Of a stretch of 12,004 nucleotides of DNA, positions 6,702-12,004 are shown piece by piece. The notes beneath the pieces were generated by a model. The model was given only the letters and a program-made list of their open reading frames with translations. It did no database searches and was not told the origin of the DNA. The DNA is from an uncultured Coprococcus sp. (lineage in GTDB: Bacteria; Bacillota; Clostridia; Lachnospirales; Lachnospiraceae). Each line of letters begins with the position of its first letter. Positions within the stretch are counted from its first letter, which is position 1. The translations under genes and the position numbers were made by a program. The stretch spans positions 1 through 12,004 of the forward strand of contig USSH01000044.1 of NCBI GenBank assembly GCA_900557435.1. Reading direction: 5' to 3'.

Positions 6702-7512
6702 ACAGCTTAAATATGTGAATCATCTCGGTGAGGTTGTAGAGTTTGGCAAGAAAGGAACATTTGCAAACAGTAATGATCTCAGAGATTATGAGTGGGCATA
6801 CGACAGCAGCAGAAACCGTGCTGAGAATTTTAGAAAAGGGGTGGTCTCAAAGACCATCCCTATTGTTATATCTGCGGCAAGTAAGAAAAAGTGTACAGAT
6901 ATTAAGAATAGGCTGTATGAGGTTTGTGAGAAGGATATTATAGCAGAAAAGAAGGGAAGGCTCTATATAGGAGATTACTATCTTGAATGCTATGCATTTA
7001 GCTCAGTCAAGAGCAATTATCTTGACACTGACACTACAATGAACATATCTTTTAAGCTTGTGTCTGATAGCTCCTGGATTCGTGAAGATGTATACAGGTA
7101 TATAGAGAATGAGCAGGTGCCTGAGACAGGGAAAGGGTACGATTACGATTATGAATATGATTACAGCATATCAGACAGCAATGTATCATCTCTGTTGATT
7201 GACGATATAAGAAGTTGCGATTTTGACTTGACATTCTATGGTGGAGTAGTGGATCCGTATGTTGAGATAGATAAGCACAGATACAGCGTACATTTTACGG
7301 TAGGAGATGGCGAAAGACTTATTATTAACTCTAAGCTTGGAACTGTGACATTGATGAAGACAGATGGCAGTACAGAGAATCTATTCAGCAAGAGAAACAA
7401 GGAAAGTGATGTATTCCAGAAGATAGCACCCGGGAAACATATCATATTCTGGGGAAAGTGTAATTTTGACTTGACAATCCGACATGAAAGGGGTGAGCCA
7501 AAATGGACATAA
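6694..7512 (+). CDS. Distal tail protein (Dit)
   Basis: This 272-residue protein forms the hexameric ring at the tail end that joins the tube to the tip. The N-terminal half (MLEQLKYVNHLGEVVEFGKKG, then YEWAYDSS, IPIVISAASKKKCTDIKNRLYEV, GRLYIGDYYLECYAFSS) follows the sipho-tail family pattern of beta strands around a single helix. A Tyr/Asp-rich loop (GYDYDYEYDY, residues 148-157) separates it from a C-terminal galectin-like beta domain (FYGGVVDPYVEI to IIFWGKCNFDLTIRHERG), as in Clostridia and Lactococcus Dit proteins. The start ATG lies within the end of the tape measure gene (8-base overlap) and its end overlaps the next gene by 10 bases, a tight translational cluster. Confidence 0.85.
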   Translation: MLEQLKYVNHLGEVVEFGKKGTFANSNDLRDYEWAYDSSRNRAENFRKGVVSKTIPIVISAASKKKCTDIKNRLYEVCEKDIIAEKKGRLYIGDYYLECYAFSSVKSNYLDTDTTMNISFKLVSDSSWIREDVYRYIENEQVPETGKGYDYDYEYDYSISDSNVSSLLIDDIRSCDFDLTFYGGVVDPYVEIDKHRYSVHFTVGDGERLIINSKLGTVTLMKTDGSTENLFSKRNKESDVFQKIAPGKHIIFWGKCNFDLTIRHERGEPKWT

Positions 7513-8453
7513 AGCTTGTATATACGGATCCGGTAAGGGTAGAACAAGGCTATTTGCATAATTTTAGTGCAGATGTAGACGTTGCCAAAGATAAGGACTT
7601 CGAGATTACGGTAGCGCAGGATAACAACATCCTGCAAGGCGGTTCTTGGTGGTATATCAATAACACTGAGTACGGCGGAATAGTTGACAATGTCGGTGTG
7701 GTGACATCCGACAGAGAAATCAAATACACTGGCCGAAATCTCAGAGGCATCTTGTGTGACAAGATCATAGAGCCTCCGGCGGGAACGGATTACAAGATTG
7801 TATCAGGTGATGCAGTTACAGTGATCAACAAGCTCATTGAAGAGGCTGGACTTAGCAGCATATATAGGATGACAGGTGAGTCATGGAATGTACTATCATT
7901 TCAGTTTAACAGATATGTGAGTCTCTATGATGGCATATGTGCGTTACTGGACACCCAGAACAGGGTTCTCAGGCTTGTAACTAAAGATGGATATGTGACT
8001 ATGAGTAGTGCGGTGTCTTACGATTATACAGAGGATAAAGATTGTATGAGATCGGATATCAACTACAATATCACACAGATCAAGAACAAATATAATCATC
8101 TTATCTGTCTTGGTCAGGGTGAACTCAAAGACAGATTGGTGTTGCACTTGTATGTGGATAGTCAAGGAAACATCACAGATACAAAAGTATATACAGGCAT
8201 GGAAGAGCGCACAGCTGTGTATGATTATAGCTCAGCCTCCAGTATTGACGAACTCAGAACCGGAGGCATAGCAAGGCTTCAGGAGCTCAATGCAGACAGT
8301 CTTGACATGACACTTCCGGATATGTCAATGCAGATAGGCGATATCACAGGTGGCACAGAGAAGATTACAGGAGCGGCAGTAAGGAAGCAGATAACAAATA
8401 TCATAGCAAAGATAGATGATAATAGCATAGACATTGAATATTCGGTGTCATAG
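7503..8453 (+). CDS. Tail-tip hub / Tal-like phage tail protein
   Basis: This 316-residue protein is coded directly after Dit. It has the layout of gp27-like hub proteins of siphophages (the ReqiPepy6 Gp37-like or Siphovirus tail-associated group): an N-terminal beta domain (MDIKLVYTDPVRVEQGYLHNF, FEITVAQDN), a TGRNLRGILCDKIIEPPAGTDYKI segment, a helical part with a VSLYDGICALLDTQ motif, and a C-terminal DMSMQIGDITGGTEKITGAAVRKQI segment ending in an IDIEYSV strand. It probably closes the tube as a trimer and leads at adsorption. No peptidase or muramidase domain is visible, so it is the short type of tail-tip protein without an attached hydrolase; the cell-wall-cutting step at infection may rest on another protein. 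Confidence 0.75.
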   Translation: MDIKLVYTDPVRVEQGYLHNFSADVDVAKDKDFEITVAQDNNILQGGSWWYINNTEYGGIVDNVGVVTSDREIKYTGRNLRGILCDKIIEPPAGTDYKIVSGDAVTVINKLIEEAGLSSIYRMTGESWNVLSFQFNRYVSLYDGICALLDTQNRVLRLVTKDGYVTMSSAVSYDYTEDKDCMRSDINYNITQIKNKYNHLICLGQGELKDRLVLHLYVDSQGNITDTKVYTGMEERTAVYDYSSASSIDELRTGGIARLQELNADSLDMTLPDMSMQIGDITGGTEKITGAAVRKQITNIIAKIDDNSIDIEYSVS

Positions 8454-8468
8454 CGGAAAGGTGGACGC

Positions 8469-9551
8469 ATGAAAATAGTAACAGGAAGAACAGGAAAGTC
8501 TCACGTGACAAGTGAGGATGACAGATTACTGCAGCAGGCAATATGGAAAGAAGACGGAATATTTGCATTTGAGGCATCTAAAATGGTCGATGCAAATACA
8601 TTTCGAGTAATGCCGATTAACATCTTATTCCAGGGGTGCCATGCAAGGATACTCCCAGGTGAGTATGAGGACTTGAGAATCGATAGCGGTGAGACAGATA
8701 AGAAACGCTATGACCTTATTGTAGCACGTTATGAGATGGATACAGACGGCATAGAGAGCATGAAACTCGTGGTAATCAAAGGTACAGCAGTGTCAACGTC
8801 AGGCACGGCTGTTATGCCATCATATATAACTGGAGATATAAACAATGGAGCTACAGTTGCGGATATGCTGCTGTGGGTAATACCAATAAATGGTATAAAT
8901 GTGGGGGCTCCTGTGCTCCAGTGCGCAAAGCTCCAGGGCATTAAAGACAAGATAACAAAAGGGGATTCGTATACTAAGACGGAATCAAATAAGATTACAG
9001 AAGATATTTATGACACTATACAGAGTAACCGCATATCTACGGAAAAAAGTATTGATTCGCTTAGCGAACGTATAAATGCTAATTCTAATAAGATATCTGT
9101 TGTAGGGGAAACGGCAAGTACAGCTAAGTCTGCGGCTGATGTGGCGAAAAATATGGCCGAAGAGAACTCTAACTCGATTCGGACTCTCAATTCAGACCTT
9201 GCGCAAACAAATGTTAATGTTAATACTAATGCAAAGGCTATAAAAGATGCTCAGAAGACCGCTGAGGCTGGAAGGGTGGTTACTGGGTCAACTAGACTTA
9301 ATTATTCTTTCGAGGCTGGAACAGCAGGCAATAATAAGCAGAGCTTTGACATACCAGCCGGAACCAATGGTGTGTTTGTTGTGCTGAAGAGTGCATCAAA
9401 TATCACATATCTTGGATATGATTACACAATATCAGGTAGTGTATGTACCGTTACTGTACAGTATGATATTAAGTCTGGCACAGGATCATTGACTGTGCTG
9501 GCAGTCTGTGTTGGCCCTGCGTCTGCTGTTGTTAAGGGGGCATCATCATAA
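8469..9551 (+). CDS. Tail fibre / receptor-binding-type protein
   Basis: This 360-residue protein follows the hub gene, the usual place for the receptor-binding or baseplate fibre protein. Residues 1-160 form an anchoring domain (MKIVTGRTGKSHVTSEDDRLLQQAIW, GEYEDLRIDSG, YDLIVARYE, LLWVIPINGINVG), a pattern shared by many Clostridia phage fibre N-termini. Residues ~165-265 are polar, low in aromatics and rich in Asn, Ser and Ala with heptad spacing, indicating a trimeric coiled coil. Residues ~270-350 form a small beta domain (FDIPAGTNGVFVVLKS, VCTVTVQYDIKSGTGSLTVLAVCVG), the likely receptor-contact head. The start is backed by GGAAAGGTGG (8455-8464). The stalk region has more A/T-rich codons than its flanks, consistent with domain shuffling. 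Adhesive function is inferred from architecture and position. Confidence 0.72.
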   Translation: MKIVTGRTGKSHVTSEDDRLLQQAIWKEDGIFAFEASKMVDANTFRVMPINILFQGCHARILPGEYEDLRIDSGETDKKRYDLIVARYEMDTDGIESMKLVVIKGTAVSTSGTAVMPSYITGDINNGATVADMLLWVIPINGINVGAPVLQCAKLQGIKDKITKGDSYTKTESNKITEDIYDTIQSNRISTEKSIDSLSERINANSNKISVVGETASTAKSAADVAKNMAEENSNSIRTLNSDLAQTNVNVNTNAKAIKDAQKTAEAGRVVTGSTRLNYSFEAGTAGNNKQSFDIPAGTNGVFVVLKSASNITYLGYDYTISGSVCTVTVQYDIKSGTGSLTVLAVCVGPASAVVKGASS

Positions 9552-9552
9552 T

Positions 9553-9828
9553 ATGTATATAGATACTAATACAATCATCGATGTAGGCAAGGTGCTTGGT
9601 GCTCTGGCAGTCATAGGTGGTCTGCTCATATCTATATACAAGTGGTATGCAAGGCAAAATGAGCAGGATGCGGAGATCAAGAAGATGAAAGAGGAACAGT
9701 GCATACTTACATATGGCACACTTGCTTGCCTCAAAGGTTTAAAGGAGTTGGGCTGTAATGGACCAGTCACAGAGGCCATAGATAAAATGGAAAAACATCT
9801 GAACAAAGCGGCACATGATCAGGAATAG
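9553..9828 (+). CDS. Small single-pass membrane protein of the lysis module
   Basis: This 91-residue protein has one membrane segment near the N-terminus (VGKVLGALAVIGGLLISIY, residues 11-29), then a charged helix (WYARQNEQDAEIKKMKEEQC) and a C-terminal helical part (YGTLACLKGLKELGCNGPVTEAIDKMEKHL). The layout resembles XhlA/BhlA-type proteins that accompany holins. The gene begins one base after the fibre stop, with AAGGGGG at 9534-9540 as ribosome binding site. An upstream in-frame start at 9508 lies inside the fibre gene and is not preferred. The role as a holin partner or lysis regulator is inferred from topology and neighbours. Confidence 0.68.
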   Translation: MYIDTNTIIDVGKVLGALAVIGGLLISIYKWYARQNEQDAEIKKMKEEQCILTYGTLACLKGLKELGCNGPVTEAIDKMEKHLNKAAHDQE

Positions 9829-9843
9829 GAAGGAGATATAATT

Positions 9844-10176
9844 ATGGATAAGTTAGCAATTTTATTATTAGTTGTTGCAGCGATTTGCACATTGATCACA
9901 GTTATCACAGAGTTTACCAAAGAGGTTGGAATACTGAAGAAGATTCCAACCTCTTTTCAGGTACTTATTACAAGCCTCATTATATGTGAGATATGCTTGT
10001 TTGTGGCATTATCATATTTTGATATTCGACTACTATGGTATTACCCTGTAGCTGTATTCTTTGGTGCTTTTATTATTGCATTCATATGCACCAGAGGATG
10101 GGACTACCTGATTGAAATATTTAAGAGGTTTTACAGAGGTGGAGATACAGAGATAAAGGAGCGTGATGGGAAATGA
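9844..10176 (+). CDS. Phage holin, three membrane segments
   Basis: This 110-residue protein has predicted membrane segments at about residues 5-22 (AILLLVVAAICTLITVIT), 36-58 (TSFQVLITSLIICEICLFVALSY) and 65-83 (WYYPVAVFFGAFIIAFICT), and a charged C-terminal tail (KRFYRGGDTEIKERDGK). Three membrane helices, small size, a charged tail and an ATGA overlap with the lysozyme gene all fit a class I type holin that permeabilises the membrane and times release of the endolysin. GGAAGGAG at 9828-9835 is a strong ribosome binding site. Confidence 0.8.
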   Translation: MDKLAILLLVVAAICTLITVITEFTKEVGILKKIPTSFQVLITSLIICEICLFVALSYFDIRLLWYYPVAVFFGAFIIAFICTRGWDYLIEIFKRFYRGGDTEIKERDGK

Positions 10177-11093
10177 ATGGAATAGATATCAGTGCCTGGC
10201 AGGGTGATGCTGGCATAGATCTCAGTAAAATAGCATACGATTTTTGCATCGTTAAGGCAACCGAGGGCACGGACTACAAGAACAGATACTTTGCAGCACA
10301 TTGCGATAAAGTTTTGAGTAGAAAAAAACTTCTGGGAGTATACCACTATGCAAATGGCGGAGATCCACAGAAAGAGGCTGATAGCTTCCTGGCCTATTGC
10401 AAGAAGTACATCGGCAAAGCCATCCTTGTACTTGACTGGGAAGCCAAGAACAACCCTCAGTTTGGCAAGAACGACCTGGAATGGTGCCTGAAATGGTGTA
10501 GCTATGTATATCAGAAGACAGGCATCAAGCCGATCATATATGTACAGAAGAGTGCAATGGACGCAGTAAAAAAGGCTGGATATGGGCTGTGGGTGGCTCA
10601 GTACCCAGATTATGTTGAGACCGGATACCAGGAGCACCCATGGAATGAAGGAAAATATAATTGCTTGATCAGACAGTACACATCCGTTGGCAAGCTCTCA
10701 GGATATGCCGGTAACCTTGATCTCAATAAGGCATATATCAGCGCAGCCTCATGGAATAAGCAGGCCGGTAAGGTCAAGACCACATCAGCATCCACAACAG
10801 TAAAGAAGAGTGTCAATACATTGGCTAAAGAGGTGTTGGCGGGCAAGTGGGGCAATGGTGCTGATCGCAAGAGTAGACTGACCAAGGCTGGATATGATTA
10901 CAACAAGGTGCAGGTAGCAGTCAACAAGCTTGTTCAGGTATCACAGATGTCTGAGGATAAGATCATCAATGCAGTTGCTCACGAAGTCATAGCCGGAAAG
11001 TGGGGAAATGGTCAGGAGCGTGTTGACCGCCTCAAGGCAGCAGGTTATAATGTTGATGTGATTCAGTCGAGAGTTAATGCTTTATTAAAATAA
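10173..11093 (+). CDS. Endolysin: GH25 lysozyme with two Cpl-7 cell-wall-binding repeats
   Basis: This 306-residue muramidase cuts the beta-1,4 bond between N-acetylmuramic acid and N-acetylglucosamine in peptidoglycan at the end of infection. The GH25 domain covers about residues 1-190: the N-terminal GIDISAWQG carries Asp5, and VLDWEA carries Asp88 and Glu90, the catalytic acids of the family. Further GH25 motifs are IVKATEGTDYKN, GVYHYA and LWVAQYP. After a Ser/Thr/Lys linker (~195-213) come two CW_7 (Cpl-7) repeats, about 214-253 and 265-305, each with an EV[LI]AGKWGNG core and a later LxxAGY. Cpl-7 modules bind the wall largely irrespective of choline. There is no signal peptide, so export depends on the holin. 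The start overlaps the holin stop by 4 bases. Confidence 0.95.
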   Translation: MNGIDISAWQGDAGIDLSKIAYDFCIVKATEGTDYKNRYFAAHCDKVLSRKKLLGVYHYANGGDPQKEADSFLAYCKKYIGKAILVLDWEAKNNPQFGKNDLEWCLKWCSYVYQKTGIKPIIYVQKSAMDAVKKAGYGLWVAQYPDYVETGYQEHPWNEGKYNCLIRQYTSVGKLSGYAGNLDLNKAYISAASWNKQAGKVKTTSASTTVKKSVNTLAKEVLAGKWGNGADRKSRLTKAGYDYNKVQVAVNKLVQVSQMSEDKIINAVAHEVIAGKWGNGQERVDRLKAAGYNVDVIQSRVNALLK

Positions 11094-11114
11094 GGAAGAA
11101 ACCCAACATACTCC

Positions 11115-11143
11115 AAGGGACAACAAGGGGCAAAAAAGGGGCA
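11115..11143 (+). repeat. Three helically phased direct repeats AAGGGRCA
   Basis: AAGGGACA at 11115-11122, AAGGGGCA at 11125-11132 and AAGGGGCA at 11136-11143 recur at 10 and 11 bases, one turn of the helix, just after the lysozyme gene. Phased short direct repeats in a non-coding stretch are typical protein-binding arrays; integrase arm-type sites are a possible reading given the position near the end of the late operon, but nothing here proves it. Confidence 0.5.
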
Positions 11144-11276
11144 GAAAAGCGATATACACGTGATGTGTACTGAACGATTGATATATGACAGAAGTAAGGA
11201 AATAAGCCGTTTGGCAGCATTTTAGCATTGTCGAAAGAGAAGAGACTTAGTCCCTTTTTCGGCTTAAAGATATGGG

Positions 11277-11327
11277 AAGGCTGCTTGCAAAGAACCTCAT
11301 ATGGAGGATGTTTGCTGGCAGCCTTTT
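11277..11327 (+). terminator. Long hairpin with short T tract, possible late-operon terminator
   Basis: Nested pairing is AAGGCTGC (11277-11284) with GCAGCCTT (11318-11325), then GCAAA (11287-11291) with TTTGC (11311-11315), then CCTC (11295-11298) with GAGG (11304-11307), separated by two symmetric internal loops: 17 pairs in total. Only four T residues (11324-11327) follow, two of them in the stem, so it is a weak terminator by tail. It may instead be a structured RNA or leader element of the DUF5662 gene. Confidence 0.5.
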
Positions 11328-11382
11328 GTCGCTGTATCAGAGTTGGTGATTTGTGATGTTTGATTATAAGGAGGCTGAGTAT

Positions 11383-11931
11383 ATGGAGACACCTGGGTGG
11401 TACAAACATCTGAAAACGATAAACAGACATAAGAGTATGGTCATGAAAAATTGTTTTCGATGTGGACTGTATAAACAAGGTTTGCTGCATGATCTGTCCA
11501 AGTATTCATGGACAGAATTCTCTGTGGGTGCGAAGTATTATCAGGGGACGAGGAGTCCCAATGATGCGGAGCGGGAAGACAAGGGTTATTCAAGTGCGTG
11601 GCTTCATCACAAGGGGAGAAATAAGCATCACTTGGAATATTGGATAGATTATAGTGCTGATAAGAGTAATCGACAGCTTGTTGGAATGAGGATGCCAATA
11701 AAATACGTTGTGGAGATGTTCTGTGACAGGGTTGCGGCGAGCAAGAATTACAATAAGGACGAATACACAGACGAATATCCTCTTAAGTATTACCTTAGGG
11801 GCAGATCGCGGGATATGCTGCATCCGGAATCGGCAAAGTTGTTGGAGCTGATGCTCACAATGCTGGCAGAAAAAGGCGAAGATTATACATTTGATTATAT
11901 AAGACGAGAGATATTGCACAACAAAAAGTGA
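11383..11931 (+). CDS. DUF5662 family protein
   Basis: This 182-residue protein is of a family widespread in Firmicutes and their phages, without an established function. ATG 11383 is chosen because AAGGAGG (11368-11374) lies 8 bases upstream; an in-frame GTG at 11353 would place that box inside the gene. Family signatures are HLKTINRHK, GLYKQGLLHDLSKYS, FSVGAKYYQG and NDAEREDKGYSSAWLHHKGRNKHHLEYW. His36-Asp37 and the clusters His75-His76 and His82-His83, with Asp115 in the FCDRVAASK motif, look like a metal-binding HD-type arrangement, so a phosphohydrolase-like activity is possible but unproven. It lies after the hairpin region and 14 bases before the DnaE-like fragment, so it may be a lysogeny-expressed cargo gene, or host sequence if the phage ends in the gap upstream. 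Confidence 0.85.
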   Translation: METPGWYKHLKTINRHKSMVMKNCFRCGLYKQGLLHDLSKYSWTEFSVGAKYYQGTRSPNDAEREDKGYSSAWLHHKGRNKHHLEYWIDYSADKSNRQLVGMRMPIKYVVEMFCDRVAASKNYNKDEYTDEYPLKYYLRGRSRDMLHPESAKLLELMLTMLAEKGEDYTFDYIRREILHNKK

Positions 11932-11940
11932 GGGAAGGAG
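11932..11940 (+). promoter_or_regulatory. Strong ribosome binding site of DnaE-like fragment
   Basis: GGGAAGGAG ends 5 bases before ATG 11946. A strong site of this kind before only 15 codons is odd unless those codons are normally fused to a longer gene. Confidence 0.65.
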
Positions 11941-11945
11941 AATAT

Positions 11946-11993
11946 ATGGAGTTTACGCATTTGCATGTACATACAGGTTATAGTCTTATATAA
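11946..11993 (+). pseudogene. DnaE-like 5' end (first 14 codons), interrupted
   Basis: The frame reads MEFTHLHVHTGYSL then Ile and a TAA stop. Bacterial DnaE proteins (replicative DNA polymerase III alpha) begin with the PHP-domain motif FTHLHVHTEYSLLDG, so the first 14 residues match and the resemblance breaks exactly after YSL. The strong ribosome binding site and ATG are intact. There is no gene body before the window ends. Possible explanations are an attP that carries a replacement 5' end of dnaE for restoration on integration, the host side of an integration junction, or an assembly junction. A chance match is unlikely because residues, start and ribosome binding site all agree. Type is given as pseudogene only because the frame is cut short here. 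Confidence 0.6.
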
Positions 11994-12004
11994 TCAAATG
12001 TATA

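Larger units (their letters stand above)
11094..11382 (+). other. Non-coding stretch between lysozyme and DUF5662 genes
   Basis: No convincing gene lies in these 289 bases. The stretch contains the phased repeats at 11115-11143, a small inverted repeat (TACAC 11155-11159 with GTGTA 11165-11169), an outer stem TAAGCCG 11203-11209 with CGGCTTA 11260-11266, an inner hairpin 11232-11261 (CGAAAGAG with CTTTTTCG) and the long hairpin at 11277-11325. I see no clear sigma-A promoter for the downstream gene. Confidence 0.6.

Noticed and set aside
10131..10637. A 168-residue open frame on the minus strand over holin and lysozyme
   Set aside because: The sense strand codes for a complete GH25 catalytic domain with known motifs; the antisense frame has no recognisable features or start signal.
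11155..11169. TACAC/GTGTA inverted repeat as an attachment core
   Set aside because: Five pairs around a 5-base gap are easily found by chance, and no second copy is present in the window to support a core site.
1..12004. CRISPR array, tRNA, rRNA, insertion sequence or reverse-transcriptase diversity element
   Set aside because: I saw no regularly spaced identical repeats, no tRNA-like cloverleaf, no transposase motifs and no template/variable repeat pair near the fibre gene.

Overview
The window is the late, structural half of a temperate siphophage (HK97-like head, long non-contractile tail), lying entirely on the + strand. The sequence looks like a phage or prophage of a gut Clostridia, most likely Lachnospiraceae. 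The support for that is moderate GC, strong AGGAGG/GGTGAT-type ribosome binding sites, a DUF5662 protein, a GH25 lysozyme with two Cpl-7 repeats, and a tail gene set familiar from that family. The host assignment is inference; no rRNA or complete host gene is present.

Layout, left to right. (1) Head and neck, 1-2770: the 3' part of the major capsid gene, a small head-region gene, a gp6-like connector, a head-closure (joining) protein, an HK97 gp10-like protein and a probable tail terminator. (2) Tail tube and tape, 2778-6701: major tail protein, then the tail assembly chaperone pair G and G-T joined by a -1 programmed frameshift at T TTT TTC (3941-3947), a strong intrinsic-terminator-like hairpin (4295-4328), and a 782-residue tape measure protein that starts at TTG. 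(3) Tail tip, 6694-9551: distal tail protein, tail-tip hub/Tal-like protein and a receptor-binding-type fibre protein. (4) Lysis, 9553-11093: a small single-pass membrane protein, a three-TM holin and the lysozyme. (5) Right end, 11094-12004: a structured non-coding stretch with helically phased direct repeats and hairpins, a DUF5662 gene, and a 15-codon open frame with a strong ribosome binding site whose first 14 codons read like the start of bacterial DnaE (DNA polymerase III alpha).

The genes form one nearly continuous operon with overlaps or short gaps. Terminase, portal, protease, integrase, repressor and replication genes are not in view and presumably lie outside. Most of the window is an ordinary phage structural module. 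The least ordinary part is the right end. The DnaE-like 5' end without a gene body suggests that the phage attachment site lies in the start of host dnaE, and that integration would replace the ribosome binding site and first codons of that essential gene rather than destroy it. This is an inference that needs the sequence beyond 12004 and the host dnaE.
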